The position numbers and the translations under genes were made by a program. From contig DASSLY010000069.1 in the NCBI GenBank assembly GCA_035689185.1, positions 1 through 64,000 on the forward strand: a stretch of 64,000 bases of DNA, in the 5' to 3' direction. This DNA comes from DASSLY01 sp035689185 (GTDB lineage Bacteria; Actinomycetota; Actinomycetes; Actinomycetales; Dermatophilaceae). Positions 25,731-33,601 of the stretch are shown here, in pieces (within the stretch, counting starts at the first letter, position 1; each line of letters opens with the position of its first letter). A model generated the notes under the pieces. The model ran no database searches. It was not told the origin of the DNA and saw only the letters and a program-made list of their open reading frames with translations.

Positions 25731-27200
25731 CTATTCCTTCGGCGGGCGTGGCGCGGGCGGCGGGGGCTGGTTCGGCGGTGGCGGTGACGGGTCGGTGCTC
25801 GGTGGGCGCGGGGCCGGGCTCGACGCCGGCGGTGCTGCGGGTGGCGCTGCGGGCGGTGGCGGTGACGGGTCGGCGCTCGGCGGGCGTGGGGCCGGGCTCG
25901 ACACCGGCGGTGCTGCGGGTGGAACTGCGGGCGGTGGCGGTGTCTGAGCGGCTGCATCGGCGGCGCGTTCGCCCTGGGCGCCCAGCGCAGCTCCGGCCTT
26001 CGGGCCGGCGGTCGCGGCTCCCTTGGCTACGCTCGCTCCGACCACCACACCCGCGGCCACGGGACCGGCTGCGGCTGCGCTGCCTCCGCTTGCTGCGGCC
26101 CCTCCGCCGCCAGCCCCGCCTCCGACACTCACAGCGGGTGTAGGCGAGGGGGTCTTCGGCGGCGGTGTCGTCCCGCTCCCACTGCCAGAGGGTCCGCCCG
26201 AGCCGCTGCTGCTGGTTGTCCCGTCGAGCACCTTCTTCGGGTCTCCGCCGCCTTGCGGCTTGGTTGGGATGGGAATGGGGCGGTTGAGGGCGTTCTTGGC
26301 ATCCTGCTCGGAACCGATCGCGTGGTACATGTCGAACCCGACAAACGCGATGAACTTGTACGTCAGATAGGGCGCGAACGCGGCCATCGCCATCAGCACG
26401 ATCCCCGCGATCGGGTCGCTGATCGAGGCAAGGTCCCCGTCGATCGGCGCAGAGACCTGGGTGATCGCGACGAGGAACATGACGACAAGCACGAGCTTGG
26501 AACAGATCAGGGCGATGACGAACATCGCCCACTTCCCGATCCATCCGCGCGATGCGTCCCACGATGCGCCACTGAACGCGAGCGGGGCGAACACGACTGC
26601 AACCAGCAGCAGCGCCTTCCTGACGAGCAGTGACAGCCACACGATCGCGGCAGCGGTGATCGCGAGGCCGGCCAGGAAGATCGTGATGATCGCTCCCACG
26701 CCAGGGGCGGCGATGTTGATCCCGACCAGCCCGGTTGCGAGGAGGGCGATCTTGTCTCCCATCGACTCGGTGGTCTCCCCGGCGGCCTGCACGATCCCGA
26801 GACACAGCTGATCCACGACCTCCAGCAGGAGCGCCGTAAGCGTGATGACGACAAACGATCCCAGCACTGACTTGGCGAGTCCGAGTGCGGCGCGGGTCAG
26901 TGCGGTCGGGTCACGGCGGATCAGCCCGGTGATGAGTTGGAGGCAGAAGAAGATCAGCATCACGAAGACTGCGATGCCGAACAGCAGGTTGTAGACAGCG
27001 AGGTAGCCGGGCTTGGTGACATCCACCAGGGTGGTGGTGTCGAACACCGACCAGACCGCCTCGAACAGCCACCCGGCGGCGGCTCCCATCGCCTGCGCGA
27101 GCCAGTCGAACGGGGCCGCGACCAGAGAGGCGGCTCCTTCGCCGACGGCATCGCAGACCGAGGAGATCACGGGAACGTCGCACACGCCCATCACGAACAC
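25731..27200 (-). CDS. VirB6/TrbL-like conjugation channel protein with proline-rich tail
   Basis: Encodes 489 residues from a GTG at 27200; GTG 27194 and ATG 27191 are alternatives. Residues about 60-310 hold six or more membrane segments (LLFGIAVFVMLIFFCLQLITG, GSFVVITLTALLLEV, AIITIFLAGLAITAAAIVWL, ALLLVAVVFAPLAF). The C-terminal approximately 150 residues are Ser/Gly/Pro-rich and contain two 26-residue proline-rich repeats. It is a polytopic pore protein of the transfer apparatus, in the same transcript as its neighbours. The tail probably projects from the membrane. Confidence 0.85.
   Translation of the reverse strand: MFVMGVCDVPVISSVCDAVGEGAASLVAAPFDWLAQAMGAAAGWLFEAVWSVFDTTTLVDVTKPGYLAVYNLLFGIAVFVMLIFFCLQLITGLIRRDPTALTRAALGLAKSVLGSFVVITLTALLLEVVDQLCLGIVQAAGETTESMGDKIALLATGLVGINIAAPGVGAIITIFLAGLAITAAAIVWLSLLVRKALLLVAVVFAPLAFSGASWDASRGWIGKWAMFVIALICSKLVLVVMFLVAITQVSAPIDGDLASISDPIAGIVLMAMAAFAPYLTYKFIAFVGFDMYHAIGSEQDAKNALNRPIPIPTKPQGGGDPKKVLDGTTSSSGSGGPSGSGSGTTPPPKTPSPTPAVSVGGGAGGGGAAASGGSAAAAGPVAAGVVVGASVAKGAATAGPKAGAALGAQGERAADAAAQTPPPPAVPPAAPPVSSPAPRPPSADPSPPPPAAPPAAPPASSPAPRPPSTDPSPPPPNQPPPPAPRPPKE
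25774..25943. repeat. 78-bp tandem repeats in the TrbL-like gene
   Basis: Two imperfect copies of a 78-bp unit (starting at 25774 and 25852) plus a partial third from 25930. Each encodes 26 residues rich in Pro and Ala within the tail of the TrbL-like protein. The unit length is a multiple of three, so copy number can change without breaking the frame. Confidence 0.9.
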
Positions 27201-27221
27201 CAGCTCTCGACGTGGGTGTGG

Positions 27222-27542
27222 TCAGACCTGTTGGCCGACGTTCCAGAAGAAGTTGATGAGCGTCACGCTCGCGCCGCAGATCACCGCCGCGCCGCAGGAG
27301 ACCAGGACGCCGATCTTCCCTCGTGACGCGAGATGAGGGTTAGACGAGTTCGCGCCGAAACCCCACACGATCGCCGAGACGATCAGCGCCAGCACGGACA
27401 GGATCAGGCCGATGGTCATCACCGCGCCGACGATGGTGCGCAGTTGGTTGATCCCCGGCAACCCATCGGTGTTGGGGTCGATGTTGATGTCCATCGGCAC
27501 GAGCAGCGGTGCGGACAGGGCGGTGGTGAGCAGATCGAACAC
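27222..27542 (-). CDS. Small membrane protein of the transfer operon (DUF6112-like)
   Basis: Encodes 106 residues from a GTG at 27542, chosen because an AAGGAGAC site lies 7-9 bases upstream; the ATG 16 codons later has none. There are two strong hydrophobic segments (TIVGAVMTIGLILSVLALIVSAIVWGF and GKIGVLVSCGAAVICGASVTLINFFW). It is similar in length and topology to the protein encoded at 28589-28855. Such small double-membrane-span proteins could be the pilin-like VirB2 counterpart. That role is inferred. Confidence 0.75.
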   Translation of the reverse strand: MFDLLTTALSAPLLVPMDINIDPNTDGLPGINQLRTIVGAVMTIGLILSVLALIVSAIVWGFGANSSNPHLASRGKIGVLVSCGAAVICGASVTLINFFWNVGQQV

Positions 27543-27597
27543 GGTGGGTCTCCTTGGCGACGGGCGGCCCGCCTGCGAAATCTCAGACGGGTACACG

Positions 27598-27648
27598 CGA
27601 CAGGTGCGCGCTCGTCTCCTGGCTCGTCGGTGGTCGCCCGTAGCCTTG
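27598..27648. promoter_or_regulatory. AGGTGCGC motif and shared cargo leader (copy 3 of 5)
   Basis: AGGTGCGCGC at 27602, TCGGTGGTC at 27627 and TAGCCTTG at 27641 on the plus strand. The three blocks are 25 and 39 bp from the motif start, against 26 and 40 bp upstream of the CHAT gene. The next genes are the HEPN-type cargo (rightward) and the small membrane protein (leftward). Confidence 0.45.
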
Positions 27649-27707
27649 AGGTGTCTGTGCGCGTCGCTCGTCCGCACGGGTTTGCCGGATCGAGAGGTGC
27701 CAGGAAC

Positions 27708-28574
27708 GTGAGTCAGTACGGGGTGGACTACCTCCAGCGATTGCGCGCCACCGTCGAGAAGTTCGAGGGAGCGTTCAACGCCTGGATGAGCACTCAGGTC
27801 GAGGCAGATCACATGTCTGCACGCGGCCTCTTTCCGACTGTGTGGACTAAGGAAGGCCAGGATCAGGACGAGGTCCAACGTCTCGAACTCGGTGTCGCGG
27901 AGGCAGCCGGCTTGGCAGCGAGCGCAGTGTCGGTAACCGGTGCCTATATTGCGATTGCGGGTATCGGAGCGATCGACCCGATCTCCAACTGGTCGTTCAT
28001 GGCTGCTCCCAAGGCTCCGATCGCGCCTCGGGACATTCGTACGACGACCGCCAATGTCAAGGGCAGGCTGGACGCAATGATCGTCGATGCAGAGTCGCGC
28101 ACGGACTCTGACTTACCGACCTTCGCGCCCGCGCAGTTTCACCCGGTGGTCTGGGCTGGCGCGCCCGCACATTGGACGACGCATCAGTACCGAGTGGCGG
28201 TGCGCGAGGCGGCCGAAGGCCTCACGGTCCACTGGAAGGAGCGGCTCGGCAGAAACGATGTCGATGACACTGTCTTCTGGCAGCAGACGCTCTCACCAGG
28301 TGCACCCGAACCGGGCAAGCCGAAGCTCACCTGGCCGGGAGCGTGGGACGACAAGACGGTGAAGAGCATGCGCGGTGGCCTCGAACCGCTTGGAAAGGCC
28401 CTCAACGCGCTGGCCACCGGTCTGAACCTCACGGTCCGCAACGTGACAACGCACACGCGCACCGAGCTGTCTGAGCAAGAGGCAATGGAGCGCCTCGGGG
28501 CTTATAGCTACTTCGCGAGGTTGCTTGATCGGTGCGAGACAGCGAGCGCCGAGGTGGAGGATTCGGACCAATGA
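27708..28574 (+). CDS. HEPN/Ymh-like (TIGR02391) protein
   Basis: Encodes 288 residues from a GTG at 27708 with AGGA upstream. The C-terminal part (about 170-285) resembles the Ymh/TIGR02391 family: VAVREAAEGLTVHWKERLG, a long gap, then NLTVRNVTTHTRTELSEQEAMERLGAYSYFARLLDRC. RNVTTH gives the R-x4-H motif of HEPN ribonucleases. The N-terminal half has no recognised domain. The gene is antisense inside the transfer operon and shares an upstream block with the CHAT gene, so it is cargo. An antiviral RNase role is inferred. Confidence 0.6.
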   Translation: MSQYGVDYLQRLRATVEKFEGAFNAWMSTQVEADHMSARGLFPTVWTKEGQDQDEVQRLELGVAEAAGLAASAVSVTGAYIAIAGIGAIDPISNWSFMAAPKAPIAPRDIRTTTANVKGRLDAMIVDAESRTDSDLPTFAPAQFHPVVWAGAPAHWTTHQYRVAVREAAEGLTVHWKERLGRNDVDDTVFWQQTLSPGAPEPGKPKLTWPGAWDDKTVKSMRGGLEPLGKALNALATGLNLTVRNVTTHTRTELSEQEAMERLGAYSYFARLLDRCETASAEVEDSDQ

Positions 28575-28588
28575 GGCCAACCTTGCAG

Positions 28589-28855
28589 CTACAAGCTCGA
28601 TCCAACTGCGAGTAGCCAGTTCATCCAGGCCACGCCACCTCCGGCGAGCGCTGCGGCCCCGAGTGCGACAAGGACGCCCGTTCGGCCCTTGCTGGCGGCC
28701 GCGTAGTTGCCGTGAGCCGTCGCGATGGCCCAGACGATCGCGGACAGACTCAGCATCAAGACGGCGACAATGAGAACGAACGTCAACAGTGCTCCGACCA
28801 CGGCGCGGAGGTCGCCGATGCCGCCGAGGCCGTCGAAGTCGGGGAAGACGCCCAT
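28589..28855 (-). CDS. Small membrane protein, paralogue of the one at 27222
   Basis: Encodes 88 residues with two hydrophobic segments and the same layout as the protein from 27222: an N-terminal GLGGIGDLRAVVGALLTFVLI run, an AIVWAI turn, then a GRTGVLVALGAAALAGGGVAWMNWLL segment. The two are probably duplicates that became separated by the HEPN-type cargo. It overlaps the end of the cell-wall hydrolase gene region closely, with 6 bp between. A structural role in the pilus or channel is inferred. Confidence 0.75.
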   Translation of the reverse strand: MGVFPDFDGLGGIGDLRAVVGALLTFVLIVAVLMLSLSAIVWAIATAHGNYAAASKGRTGVLVALGAAALAGGGVAWMNWLLAVGSSL

Positions 28856-28861
28856 GGTCGA

Positions 28862-30475
28862 TCACCCGCCTTTCACGGTGACGTGGAGGTGGTCGTAGTG
28901 GCCGCCGGTGACGTCGCCGGGGTCGTGAATGCCGCCGCCGTTGTAGGGTCGCCAGCCGTCGGCGTCGCGGGCGACGGACCAGATGTGGCCTTGCCAGATG
29001 AGGTAGTGGACGCCCAACACTTGGGCGTTGTCCTTCATCCAGTGGGTGAGCTTCCAGCCTGCGTCGAGTTGCGCCGCGGTGGGGCTTTGTCCGATCTGGT
29101 TGCCGAAGGTGATGTCGCAGGCTCGTCCGAGGGGGTGCTCGGACTTCGTGCCGGGCCGGGGTGAGTAGCAGCCCCAGCCGGTGTCGGGGAACGCAGCGAG
29201 GGTCTGTTGGTAGAGGTGGAGCAGACGGGCGGTGATCTGTCCCGAGCTGGTGGGATCGTCGACGAGCCGGTCGGGGTCTCCATCGACGCCGGTCGGCGTA
29301 CCAGCGGTGCCGTTGTCGCAAGCGGCTGGTGATCCGCTGGTCGCGGTGGGGAGGTTCGCGGCGCCGTGCTGGTTGAGCCAGGCTGCGGCGTCGACGGCCT
29401 CGCCGTTGGTGCCGCCGGGGCGGACCTCGAAGTGCAGATGTGCGCCGGTGCTCATGCCGGAGGAGCCGACATCGCCGATGTGTTGCCCGGCGCTCACCCG
29501 GTCGCCAGCCCGGACGTGGATGCCGGTCTGCCACATGTGCGCGTAGGCCGTCGCGACGGTCTGGCCGTCGATGGTGTGCTCGATGACGATGAGGCCGCCG
29601 TAGCCGCCGGAGAACTGCGCGACGGTGACGGTGCCGGCAGCGGCGGCGAGGATCGGGGTGCCGTCGGGTGCTGCCAAATCGGTGCCCGTATGCAGTTTGC
29701 GTTCGCCCGTGATCGGGTGAGCGCGCATCCCGAACGGCGAGGACAGCACCCAGGTACCTTCGGGCAGCGGGAACACCACCCGCGAGGACACAGACCCCGG
29801 CCCACCGGCTCCAAGCGCAGACCCGTTGCTGTTGGTGAGCGCGGCGAGGATGCTCTCGGCGACGGGCTCGTAGTTGCGGTAGCGGTCGGGATAAGCGGAG
29901 ACTTCGACGGCCTGGGCGGTTTCGCTAGGGTCCATCCGCTGCCAGCCGGGGATGTCGAGCAGGCCACGCGGCGAGGGATAGTTCGGTCCGGTCGGCCCGC
30001 CGAAGAACGCTCGGGCCTGGTAGGTCGGGTCCATGAGTTCGGCGACGGTGCCCCACCCTGATTGCGGCCGCATCTGGAACAGCCCGAGGCTGTCGTGGTC
30101 GTTGCCGTCACCGTCGTTGGGATAGTTCGCCGACTCGGGGTACGCGCCGGTGTTGGTGAGCATCCGCATTGTGGACTCGGTGAGGGCGGCCATCAGCGCG
30201 ATCTTGACTCCCGGCCGGCCCACGTCGTCGACGCCGTTGCCGATGGTGATGACCGTTGCGGCGTGCGTGAGCTGCTGACGGCCCAGGGTGAAGGTCTCGC
30301 CGTCTGCGGTGGCTACGGTGAGCGAGTCCGGGACAGGGCCAATTGCAAGACCGCCGCTCGGCGTGGCGCAGTGGGCGGCAGCGGCGGGGTTCATCAGCAC
30401 CCCGACGCCAATCAGTCCTGCGGAGGGTCCGAAGAACAGCAGCGCCAGTGCTGCGACGGCGACTTTGCGGAACAC
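28862..30475 (-). CDS. Cell-wall hydrolase with M23 peptidase domain
   Basis: Encodes 537 residues with a signal-type hydrophobic N-terminus (VAVAALALLFFGPSAGLIGVGVLM). A lysozyme-like region follows (ALMAALTESTMRMLTNTGAY, SLGLFQMRPQSGWGT). An M23 metallopeptidase domain follows with zinc ligands in LHTGTDLAAP near residue 260 and AHLHFEV near residue 345. A C-terminal D,D-peptidase-like domain ends the protein (KSEHPLGRACDITFG, HYDHLHVTV). It would open the peptidoglycan for the conjugation channel. Several catalytic domains in one protein is typical of actinobacterial transfer hydrolases. Confidence 0.9.
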   Translation of the reverse strand: MFRKVAVAALALLFFGPSAGLIGVGVLMNPAAAAHCATPSGGLAIGPVPDSLTVATADGETFTLGRQQLTHAATVITIGNGVDDVGRPGVKIALMAALTESTMRMLTNTGAYPESANYPNDGDGNDHDSLGLFQMRPQSGWGTVAELMDPTYQARAFFGGPTGPNYPSPRGLLDIPGWQRMDPSETAQAVEVSAYPDRYRNYEPVAESILAALTNSNGSALGAGGPGSVSSRVVFPLPEGTWVLSSPFGMRAHPITGERKLHTGTDLAAPDGTPILAAAAGTVTVAQFSGGYGGLIVIEHTIDGQTVATAYAHMWQTGIHVRAGDRVSAGQHIGDVGSSGMSTGAHLHFEVRPGGTNGEAVDAAAWLNQHGAANLPTATSGSPAACDNGTAGTPTGVDGDPDRLVDDPTSSGQITARLLHLYQQTLAAFPDTGWGCYSPRPGTKSEHPLGRACDITFGNQIGQSPTAAQLDAGWKLTHWMKDNAQVLGVHYLIWQGHIWSVARDADGWRPYNGGGIHDPGDVTGGHYDHLHVTVKGG

Positions 30476-30487
30476 GACGCCACCCCT

Positions 30488-31177
30488 TCAGCGCAGCGGG
30501 TTATCAAGCTGCGAGAGCCGAAGCAGATGGCAGCTCTGATAGGTCGGTGCGCAGACCACGAACACGGTGAAGGCCACGGGATGCTCGCTGGTGACCGATT
30601 GGCCGTTCCATACCCCCGCGCGGTGGCGGGTGCCCTCGATCGTGATGGCGGTCGTGCCCGGCGCGAGCTGCCCCGGTCGCGCCTGCGCTACTGCGTCGGC
30701 CCAGGCTGCGGGAACGTGTGCGGTGTCGATGGTGAGGTGCTGGCGGGTGGCGTACTGCCGCAGCTCGATCCAGGCCTCCCGGTTCGGCAGGTACGCGGCC
30801 ACATCGGAGGCGAGCCCGGCTTGTTCGTCTCCGCTGGGGTCACCCACCGCCAGGATCGCCGAGGTGTAGTCGAGCGGCCACAGACCTGAGGCGGTGTCCC
30901 AGGCGAACAGCGTGGCGGCGACGCCTTGAGCGAAGGCCGCTGGATGGGTGGAGCGCGGGACGGAAGCAACCTGCGGCGGCTTGGGCGCGGTTGGCGGCGA
31001 GGTTGGTGTCGTGGCGGCCTGGCCAGGCTCCGAGTCCGGGCCGGTGTTCGTCGTTGTGCGTGGGCCTGTAAGGAGTCCGTAGATGCCGACTCCGGCGAGA
31101 AGCAGCAGGACGATACCGGCGACGATGAGGGCAACGGTGCGGCGTCGAGTGCGGGGGTCAGAGGATGCAGGGCTCAT
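30488..31177 (-). CDS. Membrane-anchored transfer protein (one N-terminal span)
   Basis: Encodes 229 residues from the ATG at 31177; an in-frame ATG at 31201 is an alternative. A single membrane segment (VALIVAGIVLLLLAGVGIYGLL) is followed by a Thr/Pro-rich linker and an external domain (AAFAQGVAATLFAWDTASG, HVPAAWADAVAQA). The topology resembles VirB8-type subunits, but I cannot see VirB8 sequence motifs. It lies 12 bp upstream of the hydrolase gene and is likely part of the cell-envelope complex. Confidence 0.75.
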   Translation of the reverse strand: MSPASSDPRTRRRTVALIVAGIVLLLLAGVGIYGLLTGPRTTTNTGPDSEPGQAATTPTSPPTAPKPPQVASVPRSTHPAAFAQGVAATLFAWDTASGLWPLDYTSAILAVGDPSGDEQAGLASDVAAYLPNREAWIELRQYATRQHLTIDTAHVPAAWADAVAQARPGQLAPGTTAITIEGTRHRAGVWNGQSVTSEHPVAFTVFVVCAPTYQSCHLLRLSQLDNPLR

Positions 31178-31182
31178 GCCGA

Positions 31183-31200
31183 GCAGGTGCGCACCCAGCA
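31183..31200. promoter_or_regulatory. AGGTGCGC motif (copy 4 of 5)
   Basis: GCAGGTGCGCACCCAG on the plus strand with the 10-bp palindrome GGTGCGCACC. It lies 8 bp upstream of the ATG used for the gene ending at 30488, but would be coding if the start at 31201 is real. Confidence 0.35.
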
Positions 31201-31211
31201 TCCACCCTCGG

Positions 31212-32213
31212 TCAGAGTGCGCGTAGGTGTGGGCCTTCACCCGTGGCGCGTCGAGCTGAACGGAGTTCGTCGGCGAAACGGGCGGTGCCTTCAGCTGTTT
31301 CGAGGAAGCTCTCGAACTGCTCTTGAGTCAGCTCGTTGGCGAGTGCGTCGGTGTCGTAGTGGGTCCACCAGTTGGCCAGCTCGCCCCAGGTCTGGATGAA
31401 CGCGCGCACCGGGTATCGCACCGGCTGACCCTCGTTGGCGACGATAGGCAGTGGCCGTGGCGGCGTCCGCTTGCCCCTCTTGACCAACTTCGCGTGGGCC
31501 ACGGCCGCCTCGGCGCGAGCCTGAACCTCGGCCTCGCGGCGCTGCCGGGTGATGGCATCGGCGTCGCGGATCGCTTGATAGATCGGATGCACCGAGTCGC
31601 CCCCCTCGATCCGCTCCAGCCCAGCGGCAGCCTCGGTGCGCAACGTCTCGGGTTGAGCGGGGTCGTTGGCGATGTCTTCGAGGTAGCCGATCTTGTCCAG
31701 CGTCTTGTAGGACGCGCCTCCGGGGATCATCGCGGCGGCCTGTTCGTCGGCACGTCCGTGCGGGGTGTCTGACGGTGCGGGAAATCTTCCCGCACCGTTC
31801 ATCCCCGGCTGGTTCTCGCTGCTGAACTGTGTGGCGCTCTGGCGGCGGGCGGCGTCTTCGGCCATGACCCGCTTGAGTTCCCGGTACAAGCCAGCGGCTT
31901 CGAGCTGGGTGTAGGGCTTGTGGAGCATGTTGTCGTCCTGCTCGGCGAGAAGGTGCCCGAGGCGGTCGGACAGGCCGCTTCGCACCCACACGTTGACGGT
32001 GCGCCAGCCAAGCCTCTTGATCGCGGCGAGGCGACGTGCCCCGCATACGAGCACACCATCGATGGTGATCGTGAGGGGTTGCAGCAGTCCGTCGCGTGCG
32101 ATGGACGCGGCCAGCGCGTCGATGTCGCCGAGGTCGGCGCGGTGTCGCTGCCCCACCATGATCGACTCGACGGCCCGGTCGAGTTGGATGCTGCCGATCT
32201 GTGGCTCGGTCAC
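31212..32213 (-). CDS. ParB/Spo0J-like protein
   Basis: Encodes 333 residues from a GTG at 32213 that overlaps the stop of the upstream gene. The N-terminal ParB/Srx-type domain contains the signature GVLVCGARRLAAIKRLGW (about residues 53-70), followed by a helical HTH-like region (KTLDKIGYLEDIANDP). It would bind centromere-like sites for element stability. A ParA partner is not encoded nearby, so the protein may instead be a regulator or ParB-type nuclease. Confidence 0.85.
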   Translation of the reverse strand: MTEPQIGSIQLDRAVESIMVGQRHRADLGDIDALAASIARDGLLQPLTITIDGVLVCGARRLAAIKRLGWRTVNVWVRSGLSDRLGHLLAEQDDNMLHKPYTQLEAAGLYRELKRVMAEDAARRQSATQFSSENQPGMNGAGRFPAPSDTPHGRADEQAAAMIPGGASYKTLDKIGYLEDIANDPAQPETLRTEAAAGLERIEGGDSVHPIYQAIRDADAITRQRREAEVQARAEAAVAHAKLVKRGKRTPPRPLPIVANEGQPVRYPVRAFIQTWGELANWWTHYDTDALANELTQEQFESFLETAEGTARFADELRSARRATGEGPHLRAL

Positions 32214-33103
32214 GACGCCTCACCGCCTCCACCGCGCGGCGCGGCCAAGGCCAGAGCGAGGATCAAATCGTCGTCGCGCAGCAGCAGGTCGAGGGGCTCG
32301 CCGAGCAGTAGTCGCAGCAGGACGCCGCGTCCGCTGCTGGTTGCCGCGTACGCCGGGTGCGGGTTGCCGAGCAGTGCCTTGAGCAGGGCGGTCCAGGAGC
32401 GGTGCGGCAGATCGAGCAGTGCCCGCGCGTGACGGTCCCGGCGCAGCGCCTCGTAGGCGGACTGGCGAGTGCCGGCCCTCATCAACGCACCGCACACGTG
32501 CTCCACCGACGCACGCGCACTGTCCGCTGGCCAGTCGAGCAGGCACAGCATCGCGATGGCGTCCTCGGCCGCCGACCCGGCGGACATGCACGCCTGCGCA
32601 GAGCCGGGACCCTCGCGCCGCTCGGTGTCGATGTCGCTGGGGTGGGTGTCGATGGTGTGGAACGCGGGATGGTAGTCGGTAAGCGCGGTGTCGCGTTCGG
32701 AGAACCGTTCGGGGTCGTGGAACGCCGAGACGTGCGCGCGGCGGGCCTGGTGCACCGAGCAGAGCAGGCCTTGGGCACGTTCCTCGTAGACGCAGGTGAT
32801 CCGAACGGCGTGGGTGATGATCGCCCACGGGTCGTTGGCTTCGCGGGTCGAGCGGTACTGCATCGCGTCGAATGCGGCAGCGACCGCCTCCCAGGTGTCG
32901 AGCCTGTGCTTGCGTGCCAGGGCTCTGTACTTTTCGGCGGCGAACTCCATCAGGTCGCGTGCCACCAGGTCGTGGACCCAGGCGTCCTCGCCGCCCTCGT
33001 AGAGACGGTTGAGCAGGGCACGCAGACCCTCACTGGTGGTGAAGTCCTCAGGCCTGCGGGCCGTCTGCTCGGTGCTGGTGCTGGTGCTGGTCGATGTGGT
33101 CAT
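32210..33103 (-). CDS. Hypothetical ICE protein
   Basis: Encodes 297 residues from the ATG at 33103, which has AGGAGGT upstream. The start is a Thr/Ser-rich run (TTSTSTSTST) followed by helical sequence (AWVHDLVARDLMEFAAEKYRAL). No catalytic motif or membrane span is clear. It overlaps the ParB-like gene by GTGA and starts 94 bp after the next gene upstream. It is likely tied to replication or stability by position. The family is not recognised. Confidence 0.75.
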   Translation of the reverse strand: MTTSTSTSTSTEQTARRPEDFTTSEGLRALLNRLYEGGEDAWVHDLVARDLMEFAAEKYRALARKHRLDTWEAVAAAFDAMQYRSTREANDPWAIITHAVRITCVYEERAQGLLCSVHQARRAHVSAFHDPERFSERDTALTDYHPAFHTIDTHPSDIDTERREGPGSAQACMSAGSAAEDAIAMLCLLDWPADSARASVEHVCGALMRAGTRQSAYEALRRDRHARALLDLPHRSWTALLKALLGNPHPAYAATSSGRGVLLRLLLGEPLDLLLRDDDLILALALAAPRGGGGEAS

Positions 33104-33117
33104 GGTGTCGGCACCTC

Positions 33118-33138
33118 CTGACAGGCAGGTGCGCACTC
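33118..33138. promoter_or_regulatory. AGGTGCGC motif (copy 5 of 5)
   Basis: CAGGCAGGTGCGCACTC on the plus strand, 20 bp upstream of the ATG at 33103 and just past its AGGAGGT. Its left half is identical to the copy upstream of ssb. Confidence 0.4.
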
Positions 33139-33196
33139 GCTCCCACGAGTGCGTCCTGCGTGCCGATGCCGTCGGGACCATGACCCGTCACCACCG

Positions 33197-33601
33197 TCAG
33201 CTCATCGAGACCCCGGGCCGGGACGGCTGAGACGAGGGTGCGCTGCTGCGTCCGAACGCCGAGATCGGCGGCAACCGGCGGCCACGATCCCCGAGACGAC
33301 GTGCTCCGGCACCAATCGGGGTCCGGGTGCGGCGCGCCAATTCGGCCTGGAAGTCGAGACCTCGACCGGCCGCGTGCGCCGAGTGACGAGCGATCAAGTC
33401 GGTCGGGCGCACCCACTCCACGCCCCGCCCGCGAACGATCGCGTGGTGCTTGTCGTCACGGGCGACCTGCCGAACCCGTACCGCCTCGGGGGTACTCGTT
33501 GCCTCGACGGATTCGTGACGCTCGCGCGGTTCGTCGGGTACCTGACGAGCCGGATCGGGCTCAGTCGCGCGATCCTGCCGCGGGGTGTCGGTGGTGTTCA
33601 T
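33197..33601 (-). CDS. Small hypothetical protein
   Basis: Encodes 134 residues from the ATG at 33601, preceded by AAGGAGA. It overlaps the stop of the DUF2637 gene (ATGA). The protein is charged and probably disordered at both ends (TDTPRQDRATEPDPARQVPDE, then an Arg/Pro-rich tail). A central GVEWVRPTDLIARHSAHAAGRGLDFQAELARR stretch is most likely folded. No domain is recognised. The strong ribosome site and overlap make it a real gene. Confidence 0.65.
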   Translation of the reverse strand: MNTTDTPRQDRATEPDPARQVPDEPRERHESVEATSTPEAVRVRQVARDDKHHAIVRGRGVEWVRPTDLIARHSAHAAGRGLDFQAELARRTRTPIGAGARRLGDRGRRLPPISAFGRSSAPSSQPSRPGVSMS

